Shown here: positions 1-6,009 of the stretch, piece after piece
Position numbering within the stretch: position 1 is the stretch's first letter
Layout: every line of letters starts with the position of its first letter
NCBI GenBank assembly: GCA_003487955.1
Contig: DNNJ01000268.1
Coordinates: forward strand, 2,471-10,987
DNA length: 8,517 nucleotides
DNA from: Clostridiales bacterium
GTDB lineage: Bacteria > Bacillota > Clostridia > Tissierellales > Sedimentibacteraceae
Reading direction: 5' to 3'
Notes under the pieces: model-generated
Seen by the model: the letters and a program-made list of their open reading frames with translations, nothing else
Database searches by the model: none
Told to the model about the DNA's origin: nothing
Position numbers and translations under genes: made by a program

Positions 1-318
1 GTGACTGTCCATTTTAAGCAGCAGTTTTCCGGAAAGTTCAAGGTTGTAGAGTTCCTGAAGCTTGTTTTTCATATTGTTTATTTCTATTATGGGAGATTCA
101 ATTATGCCATGTGATGGAAGTGTTTCAGGAAATACTTTTTCAATTAAAGGAGCGAATTTCTTAAGCCTCATTTCAGCATCGTCAATAGCTGCAATATCTA
201 TATTTATTGCAGGTGCAGCTTCCTCATAGGGAATCATCTTGGGATTCAGCCAGAATACTTCCTTTAATTCCGAGACGTTTTTAAGACTTGGGTATTTGGT
301 TAAAATTTCTTCTTTCAT
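1..318 (-). CDS. dsdA: D-serine dehydratase (D-serine ammonia-lyase), N-terminal part
   Basis: This is the first 106 codons of a minus-strand gene that runs off the left edge; the full family is about 440 residues. D-serine dehydratase is a cytoplasmic PLP (fold type II) enzyme that converts D-serine to pyruvate and ammonia. The start is ATG at 318-316, preceded by a strong AAGGAGG at about 325-331. The translation begins MKEEILTKYPSL and carries family hallmarks that I recognise from E. coli DsdA: a W-x-NP segment near residue 23, a KKFAPLIEKVFPET stretch near residue 54, GIIES near residue 71, and SGKLLLKMDSH at the window edge. The last is where E. coli has SGQLLLKKDSHLP, just ahead of the PLP-lysine loop. 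The catalytic lysine and the glycine-rich phosphate loop lie outside the window, so intactness cannot be judged. It is the last visible gene of a leftward series after DUF1659 and DUF2922, but 227 bp of repeats separate it from them, so it may have its own promoter (see 522-530). Confidence 0.88.
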   Translation of the reverse strand, partial: MKEEILTKYPSLKNVSELKEVFWLNPKMIPYEEAAPAINIDIAAIDDAEMRLKKFAPLIEKVFPETLPSHGIIESPIIEINNMKNKLQELYNLELSGKLLLKMDSH

Positions 319-337
319 AATTTCCTCCTTGGTTTAA

Positions 338-461
338 GGTATGTGAACACACCTCTTTATGTGGTATGGGGACACACCTCTTCTCTTAGGGTTAATCTCT
401 GTAGGCAGAGGAATGTCCCCGAATTTGTGTCTCTAATAGTTGTGGAATGTCCTTGAATTTG
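338..461. repeat. Compound intergenic inverted/direct repeat, copy A
   Basis: A ~58-nt unit at 363-420 starts GGTATGGGGACACACCTC and ends GAGGAATGTCCCC. The arms 368-381 and 407-420 pair at 12 of 14 positions, with a 2x2 internal mismatch (C375/A413, A376/A412). The unit is flanked by degenerate extra arms. On the left, 338-357 matches 363-382 at 18 of 20 bases. On the right, 444-461 (GGAATGTCCTTGAATTTG) matches 410-427 at 16 of 18. The result is two nested pairs of arms. A second copy of the unit lies at 6647-6705. No ORF overlaps it. It resembles REP-like or miniature mobile elements; that class assignment is inference. Confidence 0.8.
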
Positions 462-462
462 A

Positions 463-503
463 GGGGATGGAAGACAAGTGAAACGTCCCCTTGTCTTCTC
501 CCC
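463..503. repeat. Long hairpin (GAAGACAAG / CTTGTCTTC)
   Basis: A perfect 9-bp inverted repeat (470-478 and 490-498) encloses the 11-nt loop TGAAACGTCCC. It is extended outward by GGGGA (463-467) pairing with TCCCC (499-503), with TG (468-469) bulged. It abuts repeat copy A and shares its CCCC/GGGG-rich style, so it may belong to the same composite element. It lies 43 bp beyond the DUF2922 stop codon on the minus strand, but no T-run follows on either strand, so it is not a typical intrinsic terminator. Confidence 0.75.
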
Positions 504-521
504 GAATTTTTAGTTTAATTA

Positions 522-530
522 ATTATATCA
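522..530 (-). promoter_or_regulatory. Possible extended -10 promoter for dsdA
   Basis: On the minus strand the sequence reads TGATATAAT, a consensus extended -10 (TGn-TATAAT). No good -35 is seen 16-18 bp upstream, as expected of extended -10 promoters. A start here would give dsdA a leader of roughly 200 nt containing the whole hairpin and repeat block. The region is very AT-rich, so a chance match is possible. Confidence 0.35.
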
Positions 531-545
531 TAATAAATTAACTTG

Positions 546-758
546 TTATATTAAAACTTGTTCTGTTGTAGTAATTATCTGAGCTGATTTTATTTCAGCT
601 AAGTCTCCCTTGGAAGTGTTGAATACATTTTGTGTTATGATTGACTCCATAAATGCTCTTACTTCAGGTTCTGTCAAATCATCCTTTGGAGCATCAATCG
701 TCATAGATGAAGTTGCTCCCTCTACCGTCAAGAAAGACATTACAAGTTTTTTATCCAT
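546..758 (-). CDS. DUF2922 family small protein
   Basis: This 70-residue protein starts at ATG 758-756 with an AAAGGGGTGA ribosome binding site just upstream. The sequence pattern (KKLVMSFLTVEG near the start, then DDLTEPEVRAFMESII, then a GDL..IKSAQI strand and a TTT-E tail) is that of DUF2922, a family of about 70 residues found in Firmicutes. The length is normal, and there is no signal peptide, membrane segment or cysteine. The function of the family is unknown. It lies 36 bp downstream of the DUF1659 gene on the same strand. These two families are often neighbours in Firmicutes, sometimes with a tiny YvrJ-type protein; I see no YvrJ gene after it here, only the repeat region. It is very likely co-transcribed with DUF1659. 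Confidence 0.85.
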   Translation of the reverse strand: MDKKLVMSFLTVEGATSSMTIDAPKDDLTEPEVRAFMESIITQNVFNTSKGDLAEIKSAQIITTTEQVLI

Positions 759-794
759 TATATCACCCCTTTCTGTTTATGAGCTCACTGCTCG

Positions 795-1022
795 TTATAT
801 TTCATTCAGCAATTCGTATTCATCGTATCTTACAATGTTTGCAAGCTCGTATTCTTGAAGATCTGAAATAGCAATTCCAAGATTGTACAGGTCTTCATTC
901 TGGGTAGCTGCTTTTACATTAGCAAATGTTTTGTTTTTAAAGACAGTCTTGTTGTTGATGTCAAGTCCTGCATTAAGAACTAATTTAACTTTAGAATTGG
1001 CTTGATTTGCAATTATCGGCAT
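795..1022 (-). CDS. DUF1659 family small protein
   Basis: This 75-residue protein starts at ATG 1022-1020, preceded by a near-ideal GGGAGGTGAT ribosome binding site (about 1026-1035). It begins MPIIANQANSKVKLVLNAGLD and continues with KTVFKNKTFANVKA, then NLGIAISDLQEYELANIVRYDEYEL. This short beta-rich start followed by an amphipathic C-terminal segment is typical of DUF1659. The family has no known function and no catalytic signature is visible. It is the first gene of a two-gene leftward unit with DUF2922 and is divergent from the methyltransferase gene; their start codons are 113 bp apart. The strong Shine-Dalgarno sequence suggests efficient translation. Confidence 0.85.
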   Translation of the reverse strand: MPIIANQANSKVKLVLNAGLDINNKTVFKNKTFANVKAATQNEDLYNLGIAISDLQEYELANIVRYDEYELLNEI

Positions 1023-1050
1023 TATATCACCTCCCGTTTTGTTCTGTAAC

Positions 1051-1059
1051 TATATAGCA
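1051..1059 (-). promoter_or_regulatory. Possible extended -10 promoter for DUF1659-DUF2922
   Basis: The minus strand reads TGCTATATA (TGn plus a 5/6 -10 box), about 29 bp upstream of the DUF1659 start. No convincing -35 lies at the usual distance. Another -10-like TATAAA lies slightly upstream on the same strand, so the exact start is uncertain. Confidence 0.3.
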
Positions 1060-1084
1060 TTTATAAGCCGTATGTATTGCGTAA

Positions 1085-1114
1085 ATTAACAAAACATGTT
1101 AATATATACATAAT
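1085..1114 (+). promoter_or_regulatory. Sigma-A-type promoter of the methyltransferase operon with overlapping palindrome
   Basis: The -35 is TTAACA (1086-1091, 5/6) and the -10 is CATAAT (1109-1114, 5/6), separated by exactly 17 bp. The start of transcription would be near 1121, just before the AAGGAG ribosome binding site at 1125-1130 and the ATG at 1136. An inverted repeat, ATTAAC (1085-1090) and GTTAAT (1098-1103), covers the -35 and half the spacer and includes the perfect 8-bp palindrome AACATGTT (1093-1100). That is the position expected of a repressor operator, though AT-rich palindromes also arise by chance. Confidence 0.6.
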
Positions 1115-1135
1115 GGAGCAATTCAAGGAGCAGTT

Positions 1136-2923
1136 ATGAACAAGTCATTGATAAGTGGAATAAAGTGCATAATCAATGATATTGAAGGATACGACTACAT
1201 CAGCAAGGTTAAGTATGTGATTTTATTGGTATGCAAAGAATTGTATAATTTGAACAATAAACGCACTTTGGAAACTGCAGCAATTTTCAAGGAATATGCT
1301 AAGTTTGACTTAAAAGTAAGTAAAACCGGGGAAAGAATACCCCGATTAATGAAGAAAAATGCCGATAATATTGAAATTTCAAGCTTCTATCCTGCTTTCC
1401 TATATGAAGCACTGCTTACAAACAAGGAAAAGAAATCTCTCGGGCAGGTGTACACTCCCTTTGAAATAATAAATAATATGCTGCATGAAGTGTTTAAAGT
1501 TAAAAGTATTGATGAAAATAATAAAATTTTAGATCCTTCCTGCGGCGGAGGTTATTTTCTCATTGAAATATATAAATATATAAGTTATGCACATCCTGAG
1601 CTCGATAAAAGACATATTGTTGAAAATATGCTCTTTGGAATTGATATTGATGATTTTTCGATATTTTTAAGCAAAATGGGACTTATTTTTCACACCGGAC
1701 TTGATGATATTAAATTTAATATTTACAATCAAGATTTTCTGATTGATGAGATAGATATGGGCAAATTTGATATAATAATCGGTAATCCCCCCTATGTAGG
1801 TCATAAAAATTCAACCGGCAATTACAAAAAGCTTCTGTATGAAAGATATTCGGATGTATATTATGACAAGGCTGATATTTCTTATTGCTTCTTTAAAAAA
1901 AGCAATGAATTATTGAAGCCGGAGGGTATCATTTCTTTTATTACTTCCCGTTATTTTATGGAAGCCTTATATGCAGATAAATTGAGAAATTTTTTAAAAG
2001 AAAATTATAATATCATCACGCTGATTGACTACAACGGCAACACGGCGTTTAAAACGGCTGTGATAAGTCCGGCGGTAATAATAATTTCAAATAAATGGAA
2101 CAAAAACATATTTACATACGTCAAAAAAGGCAGGGATATTTTCGAATCATTTAAATATAGCCAGGACAAACTGAAGGATTCCGGATGGATTATATTGAAG
2201 GATGAGGATGAGAAGCTTTTTGAGAAAATTGACAGTATTTCCAACACATATATCAAGGATATCTTAAGCATTAAGCAAGGAATTATTACGGGCTGTGATA
2301 AAGCATTCATAGTTACTGAGGAAGTTATCGAAAAATATAAAATTGAGAGTTTTCTGCTCAAAAAATGGATTAAAAACAGCAACATATCAAAGTGCTCAAT
2401 AAAATATAATGATTTATACTTAGTATATTCAGATATTATACGAAATGAGAATGATTGTCCCAATGCAATAAGTTATCTGTCCATATATAAGGATAAACTT
2501 ATGAGCAGAAGAGAATGCAAAAAGGGATTTCGAAAATGGTATGAGCTGCAATGGGGCAGAAATGAATCTGACTATGAAAATCCTAAAATAATATTCCCGT
2601 ATAAATCCAAACAAAATAATTTTTATTATGACCAAGAAGCATATTTTTGCAGTGCTGATATTTATATAATGAATGAGCTTTCAAAAGGCTTGTCTTTAAA
2701 TTATTTGCTTTCCTATTTAAATTCGGAAATATTTGAGTTTTATCTTAAATGCCAGGTTAAGAAGGTAGGAAGAAATATTTATGAATATTATCCCTATAAA
2801 TTAAATAATTTAAAAGTCTATTGGCCTCAGGAAAACATAGAAAATATTAGCATTGAATTATTTATGAAAAAGTTGTTTAATATTAATGAAAAGGAGGTAA
2901 ATATAATAAAGAACTATTTATGA
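1136..2923 (+). CDS. Orphan adenine-N6 DNA methyltransferase, CamA-like (Eco57I/TaqI type)
   Basis: This 595-residue protein should transfer a methyl group from S-adenosylmethionine to N6 of adenine in a specific DNA site. The motif order X-I-IV, then a C-terminal recognition domain, marks a gamma-class enzyme. Motif X is GQVYTP (103-108), motif I is DPSCGGGYF (133-141), acidic residues follow at D170 and D200, and catalytic motif IV is NPPY (217-220). A TaqI-like specificity domain covers about 370-565. That half contains QGIITGCDKAFI (381-392), RREC..G.RKWYELQWGR (458-475), a PYKS (488-491), SADIY (506-510) and NIYEYYP (547-553). As I remember it, the C. difficile enzyme CamA has nearly the same strings; CamA methylates CAAAAA and affects sporulation. 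About 75 extra residues precede motif X compared with my memory of CamA, with no nuclease motif in them. No endonuclease gene is adjacent, so it is an orphan. ATG 1136 is supported by AAGGAG 5 nt upstream. It is probably co-transcribed with the SLH gene 18 bp downstream. The methyltransferase call is firm; the CamA relationship is from recall, not alignment. Confidence 0.9.
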   Translation: MNKSLISGIKCIINDIEGYDYISKVKYVILLVCKELYNLNNKRTLETAAIFKEYAKFDLKVSKTGERIPRLMKKNADNIEISSFYPAFLYEALLTNKEKKSLGQVYTPFEIINNMLHEVFKVKSIDENNKILDPSCGGGYFLIEIYKYISYAHPELDKRHIVENMLFGIDIDDFSIFLSKMGLIFHTGLDDIKFNIYNQDFLIDEIDMGKFDIIIGNPPYVGHKNSTGNYKKLLYERYSDVYYDKADISYCFFKKSNELLKPEGIISFITSRYFMEALYADKLRNFLKENYNIITLIDYNGNTAFKTAVISPAVIIISNKWNKNIFTYVKKGRDIFESFKYSQDKLKDSGWIILKDEDEKLFEKIDSISNTYIKDILSIKQGIITGCDKAFIVTEEVIEKYKIESFLLKKWIKNSNISKCSIKYNDLYLVYSDIIRNENDCPNAISYLSIYKDKLMSRRECKKGFRKWYELQWGRNESDYENPKIIFPYKSKQNNFYYDQEAYFCSADIYIMNELSKGLSLNYLLSYLNSEIFEFYLKCQVKKVGRNIYEYYPYKLNNLKVYWPQENIENISIELFMKKLFNINEKEVNIIKNYL

Positions 2924-2941
2924 AGAAGGTGATGACGCAAA

Positions 2942-4561
2942 TTGAGAAAATTTAAAAAACTATTATTATTAATTATTATTTTTATTGTGTTGTCGATTCA
3001 GCCTGCTGCGGCAAGAACAGTATTCTACGATACGTTCAATCACTGGGCGGAAAGTGATATTAATTTTGCTTCCCACACTATTAATGTTTTTAGGGGATAT
3101 GGAGATTTTACTTTCAGGCCGGAAAATAATATAACAAGAGCAGAGTTTATAACTATATTATCAAGAACTGCCTACAAGCATAATCAAATGGTAGAAATCT
3201 ATACCGCTGATTTGTCATACAGTGATATGTCCGATAAGCATTGGTCTTATACTTTTATTATTTCTATGAATGAGCATTTAAAAACAAATAATTTTACTTT
3301 ACAGGACATCTTCCCGGGCAGTAATTTTTATCCTGACAGAGCTATTACCAGGGAAGAATCTGCTGCATTGATTGCTGCTTTCTGCAAGGATTCAATTTAT
3401 GACAATCCTCTGACATTTACAGATGTACCTTTTAATAACAAGTATTATACTGAAATACAAAGGCTTGTCAATGCAGGAATAATTATAGGTTATGAAAATA
3501 ATACATTCAGGGGAAACACCAACATAACCAGAGCAGAGGCAGCTTCTTTAATCAGAAGGGTTTATACGGATATTAAAACAAGCACTGACGGCAATTACCT
3601 CACTAAGCTTGAATTCATGCCTATCAAAGGCGAAGAGATGTATTCTTATTTTGGCAATTATAATTTAAGTACTACCAATTTTGATGACCGAAAATTTATT
3701 AAGGCAAAGGATACTTTGGAATATGTGGCATTCGGAGGTTATATCTTCCCGGAGGATACACACCTTTATGATTTGAATGCTGTTAAAACAATGGAATCAC
3801 TACGTAAAAGCGGGTACTTCAATGTAGCAGGCACAAATTATTACATGATTGTGTTCGGAAGCCATCCGGATGAAGAGAAATCAAAATTTGCAAATGAAAT
3901 TTTAACAAATATAATAGCAAGAAATGATTTTAAAGATGCGGAGTTAATGCAGATTTTTACATTGGTAAGCAAATATGACGTAAGTGAAGCTCTGTACATG
4001 GGTGCCCTTGAAAAATGGAACAGCTTAACAAGCAATGATAGTTCAAAGGCTAATATTTTATTTTTCAGATATGCCTATTATATTAAAAACGATAACAAAA
4101 ATATGCTTAAGGTTCTGGTTTATGATGATTTGAAAAAATCCAACAACATACCTTCACTTTTGAATATAAGCTTTAATTCTACCAATACATCAACAGTTGA
4201 CTTCAGAAATTACGATTTCGGATATTACAGCTTTTCGTTGTATAAGGATACAACCTTGTTCAGACACTTAAGAAATATATCTCTGCCCTTAAATAAAAAC
4301 TTAAGAATTGTGGAACTGTCAAATTTGCTGATGATTGAAAAAAACTCGAAGCCGGAAGTAAGCATGGCTGATTATGAAAATCTGTTCACCAAGTATTCCG
4401 TAAACAAATTGTATGTTCTTAATTTCTTGGGTGAAGAGGAAAGGGCATTTGTTGAAGGAATGAATGATTATGATATTATCAAAACATTTGAAATGTACAA
4501 GAAAAATCCCACAGTATTTGACGAAACCTATACGGGGATTTTGAAGAAAGTAAAAGTATGA
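2942..4561 (+). CDS. Secreted S-layer-homology (SLH) domain protein
   Basis: This 539-residue protein is predicted to be exported and held at the cell wall. It starts at TTG 2942, placed by AAGGTGA (2926-2932) at good spacing; the nearby ATG at 2932 is out of frame and stops after seven codons. Residues 1-24 are a signal peptide: basic MRKFKK, a Leu/Ile-rich core, then a QPAAA-type cleavage region. Three SLH modules follow, at about 33-75 (HWAESDI...NNITRAEFITILSR), 92-147 (HWSYTFI...RAITREESAALIA) and 158-208 (FTDVP...NITRAEAASLIRR). Each ends in the ITR-E motif used to bind pyruvylated secondary wall polymer. The remaining ~330 residues (about 210-539) match no domain I recognise. They are Asn/Tyr/Lys-rich, with predicted mixed helices, one cysteine-free stretch throughout, and no transmembrane anchor. 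It sits 18 bp after the methyltransferase and ends at the terminator hairpin, so the two probably form one operon. Confidence 0.88.
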   Translation: MRKFKKLLLLIIIFIVLSIQPAAARTVFYDTFNHWAESDINFASHTINVFRGYGDFTFRPENNITRAEFITILSRTAYKHNQMVEIYTADLSYSDMSDKHWSYTFIISMNEHLKTNNFTLQDIFPGSNFYPDRAITREESAALIAAFCKDSIYDNPLTFTDVPFNNKYYTEIQRLVNAGIIIGYENNTFRGNTNITRAEAASLIRRVYTDIKTSTDGNYLTKLEFMPIKGEEMYSYFGNYNLSTTNFDDRKFIKAKDTLEYVAFGGYIFPEDTHLYDLNAVKTMESLRKSGYFNVAGTNYYMIVFGSHPDEEKSKFANEILTNIIARNDFKDAELMQIFTLVSKYDVSEALYMGALEKWNSLTSNDSSKANILFFRYAYYIKNDNKNMLKVLVYDDLKKSNNIPSLLNISFNSTNTSTVDFRNYDFGYYSFSLYKDTTLFRHLRNISLPLNKNLRIVELSNLLMIEKNSKPEVSMADYENLFTKYSVNKLYVLNFLGEEERAFVEGMNDYDIIKTFEMYKKNPTVFDETYTGILKKVKV

Positions 4562-4571
4562 CCCTAAGGAC

Positions 4572-4600
4572 AAGACCAGCACATGCTGGTCTTAAATTTT
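4572..4600 (+). terminator. Intrinsic terminator between convergent SLH gene and pepT
   Basis: Perfect 10-bp arms AAGACCAGCA (4572-4581) and TGCTGGTCTT (4584-4593) form a stable hairpin followed on the plus strand by AAATTTT. It starts 11 bp after the SLH stop codon, as expected for a terminator of that operon. The right arm overlaps the pepT stop codon (4592-4594). On the minus strand no T-run follows, so leftward termination of pepT is less certain. Confidence 0.75.
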
Positions 4601-5797
4601 CGCTATTTCTATTAACAGCTCCACAACCTTTTCCATTGATTGTATGGGTATGTACTCGTATTTGCCATGGAAGTTATGACCGCCGGTACATAGATTTGGA
4701 CAAGGCAATCCCATGTAGGACAATCTTGCACCGTCGGTTCCGCCTCTTATGGGAACCACTTTCGGCTCAATGCCGATATTTTCCATGGCCTTTATTGCAT
4801 TTTCGATAATATGCATGTGGGGGAGAATTTTTTCCTTCATATTGAAGTATGAATCTTCCAATTTTAATTCCACCGCTCCTTGACCGTATTTTTCATTTAA
4901 GTAGTCTGCATTTTTTTTGAATCTTTCCTTTTTTATATTGAATTTATCAATATTATGGTCTCGGATAATATATTCGAGAAGTGTTTTTTCAACATTTCCG
5001 GACATCTCGTTCAAGAGGCTGAATCCTTCATAGCCTTCAGTATTTTCGGGCGTTTCATATACAGGCAGCATTTTTTGAAATTCCATTGCTATAAGGATGG
5101 AGTTTTTCATTTTGTTTTTAGCCGTTCCCGGATGAATATTTACTCCGTTTATTGTTACTTTAGCGCATGCTGCATTGAAGTTTTCATACTCCAATTCCCC
5201 GATTTCTCCTCCGTCAACAGTATAAGCATAATCTGCTCCAAACTTTTCAATATTGAATAGCTCTGCTCCCTGCCCCACTTCCTCATCGGGAGTAAATCCT
5301 ATTTTTATTGTTCCGTGCTTAATATGAGGAGCGTTGATAAAATATTCTGCCATTGACATGATTTCGGCAATTCCTGCTTTGTCATCAGCTCCAAGAAGGG
5401 TTGTGCCGTCTGTTACAATCAAGTCCTGCCCTGTGTATTTCATCAGATGCTCAAAAACTGTCGTTTCCATTACAATATGTTTTTCTTCATTTAACACTAT
5501 GTCGCCGCCGTCATAATCATATATTATCCTTGGCTTTACATTGGTCCCGGACATATCGGGTGATGTGTCCATATGTGCAATAAATCCTATTACAGGTGCA
5601 TCGGTATTGCCTTTAACCGTACCGTAAACGTATCCGTTTTCATCCATGTATGCATCTTTAATTCCTATTGATATCATTTCTTCAACAAGCAGCCTTCCTA
5701 AGTCCTTTTGTTTTTCGCTGCTTGGAATTTTTTCTGCCTCCGGTACGGATTGAGTGTCAATTTTTACATAATTTAAAAATCTTTCGTGTACTTTCAT
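4592..5797 (-). CDS. pepT: Peptidase T (tripeptide aminopeptidase, M20B)
   Basis: This 401-residue cytoplasmic di-zinc aminopeptidase removes the N-terminal residue from tripeptides and feeds amino-acid catabolism. The length is within the normal 400-410 range. All the expected M20 metal and catalytic residues are visible: H75 and D77 in AHMDTSP, the bridging D138 in GADDKAG, the general base pair E172-E173 in TPDEEVGQG, D195 in TVDGGEIGE, and H374 in TGGHNFHGKYE. The dimerisation (lid) domain lies between about residues 208 and 320 and contains the INGVNIHPGTAKNKM segment usual for PepT. The RGGTDGARLS loop (351-360) is also typical. The ATG at 5797-5795 follows an AGAGGGAT ribosome binding site. 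It is a single gene, convergent with the SLH gene and divergent from the LUD gene, with a good promoter at 5835-5863. Confidence 0.95.
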   Translation of the reverse strand: MKVHERFLNYVKIDTQSVPEAEKIPSSEKQKDLGRLLVEEMISIGIKDAYMDENGYVYGTVKGNTDAPVIGFIAHMDTSPDMSGTNVKPRIIYDYDGGDIVLNEEKHIVMETTVFEHLMKYTGQDLIVTDGTTLLGADDKAGIAEIMSMAEYFINAPHIKHGTIKIGFTPDEEVGQGAELFNIEKFGADYAYTVDGGEIGELEYENFNAACAKVTINGVNIHPGTAKNKMKNSILIAMEFQKMLPVYETPENTEGYEGFSLLNEMSGNVEKTLLEYIIRDHNIDKFNIKKERFKKNADYLNEKYGQGAVELKLEDSYFNMKEKILPHMHIIENAIKAMENIGIEPKVVPIRGGTDGARLSYMGLPCPNLCTGGHNFHGKYEYIPIQSMEKVVELLIEIAKI

Positions 5798-5834
5798 ATT
5801 ATCCCTCTGTACTTATTTTCCCTAGATAATAATT

Positions 5835-5863
5835 AGTATATCATTATGGGTTTTATATATCAA
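5835..5863 (-). promoter_or_regulatory. Sigma-A-type promoter of pepT
   Basis: Read on the minus strand, TTGATA (5863-5858, 5/6) and TATACT (5840-5835, 5/6) are separated by exactly 17 bp. Transcription would begin near 5828, leaving a leader of about 30 nt with the AGAGGG ribosome binding site. No operator is evident. Confidence 0.65.
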
Positions 5864-5913
5864 TATTCTTTATGATAGCACTTTTAATTGTCATTGCTAT
5901 AAATACACGTAGG

Positions 5914-5940
5914 TGTCATTCTGAACACATTCCTAAGGAT
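5914..5940. repeat. Short intergenic repeat TGTCATTCTGAAC...AAGGAT, copy 1
   Basis: TGTCATTCTGAAC is followed by a variable stretch and AAGGAT. A second copy at 7363-7388 reads TGTCATCCTGAAC...AAGGAT over almost the same length (27 and 26 bp). It resembles the TGTCATTCTGAGCGAAG-type short repeat that I recall from intergenic regions of many unrelated bacteria. It lies between the divergent pepT and LUD-gene promoters without overlapping either. Confidence 0.55.
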
Positions 5941-5952
5941 ATGCAAATATTC

Positions 5953-5981
5953 TTGAATTAGCAATTAAATTATTATATAAT
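5953..5981 (+). promoter_or_regulatory. Sigma-A-type promoter of the LUD-domain gene
   Basis: TTGAAT (5953-5958) and a perfect TATAAT (5976-5981) are separated by 17 bp. Transcription would begin near 5988, about 22 nt before the ATG at 6010, just ahead of GGGAGG (5999-6004). Confidence 0.65.
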
Positions 5982-6009
5982 AAGGACAAGAATATATGGG
6001 AGGTTTATT

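Noticed and set aside
338..461. Possible CRISPR array from the tandem 20-mers
   Set aside because: There are only two degenerate left arms and two right arms in mirrored orientation, no regular spacers and no cas genes; inverted-repeat structure explains it better.
2029..2463. 144-codon open frame on the minus strand inside the methyltransferase gene
   Set aside because: It is antisense to the conserved recognition domain, is very rich in Ile/Phe/Ser as expected of the reverse of an AT-rich gene, and resembles no family.
2885..2905. AAGGAGG near the end of the methyltransferase gene as the ribosome binding site of another gene
   Set aside because: No ATG, GTG or TTG with a sustained frame follows at usable distance; the SLH gene has its own site at 2926-2932.
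1136..4561. Restriction-modification or phage-defence (BREX/DISARM-like) system
   Set aside because: The neighbour is an SLH surface protein. No nuclease, helicase, ATPase or phosphatase gene is present in the window, and the methyltransferase has no visible nuclease domain.
4558..5583. Several plus-strand open frames across pepT (for example 4558-4809, 4955-5260, 5334-5516)
   Set aside because: They lie antisense to an intact, fully conserved peptidase T and have no good ribosome binding sites; the first also overlaps the terminator hairpin.
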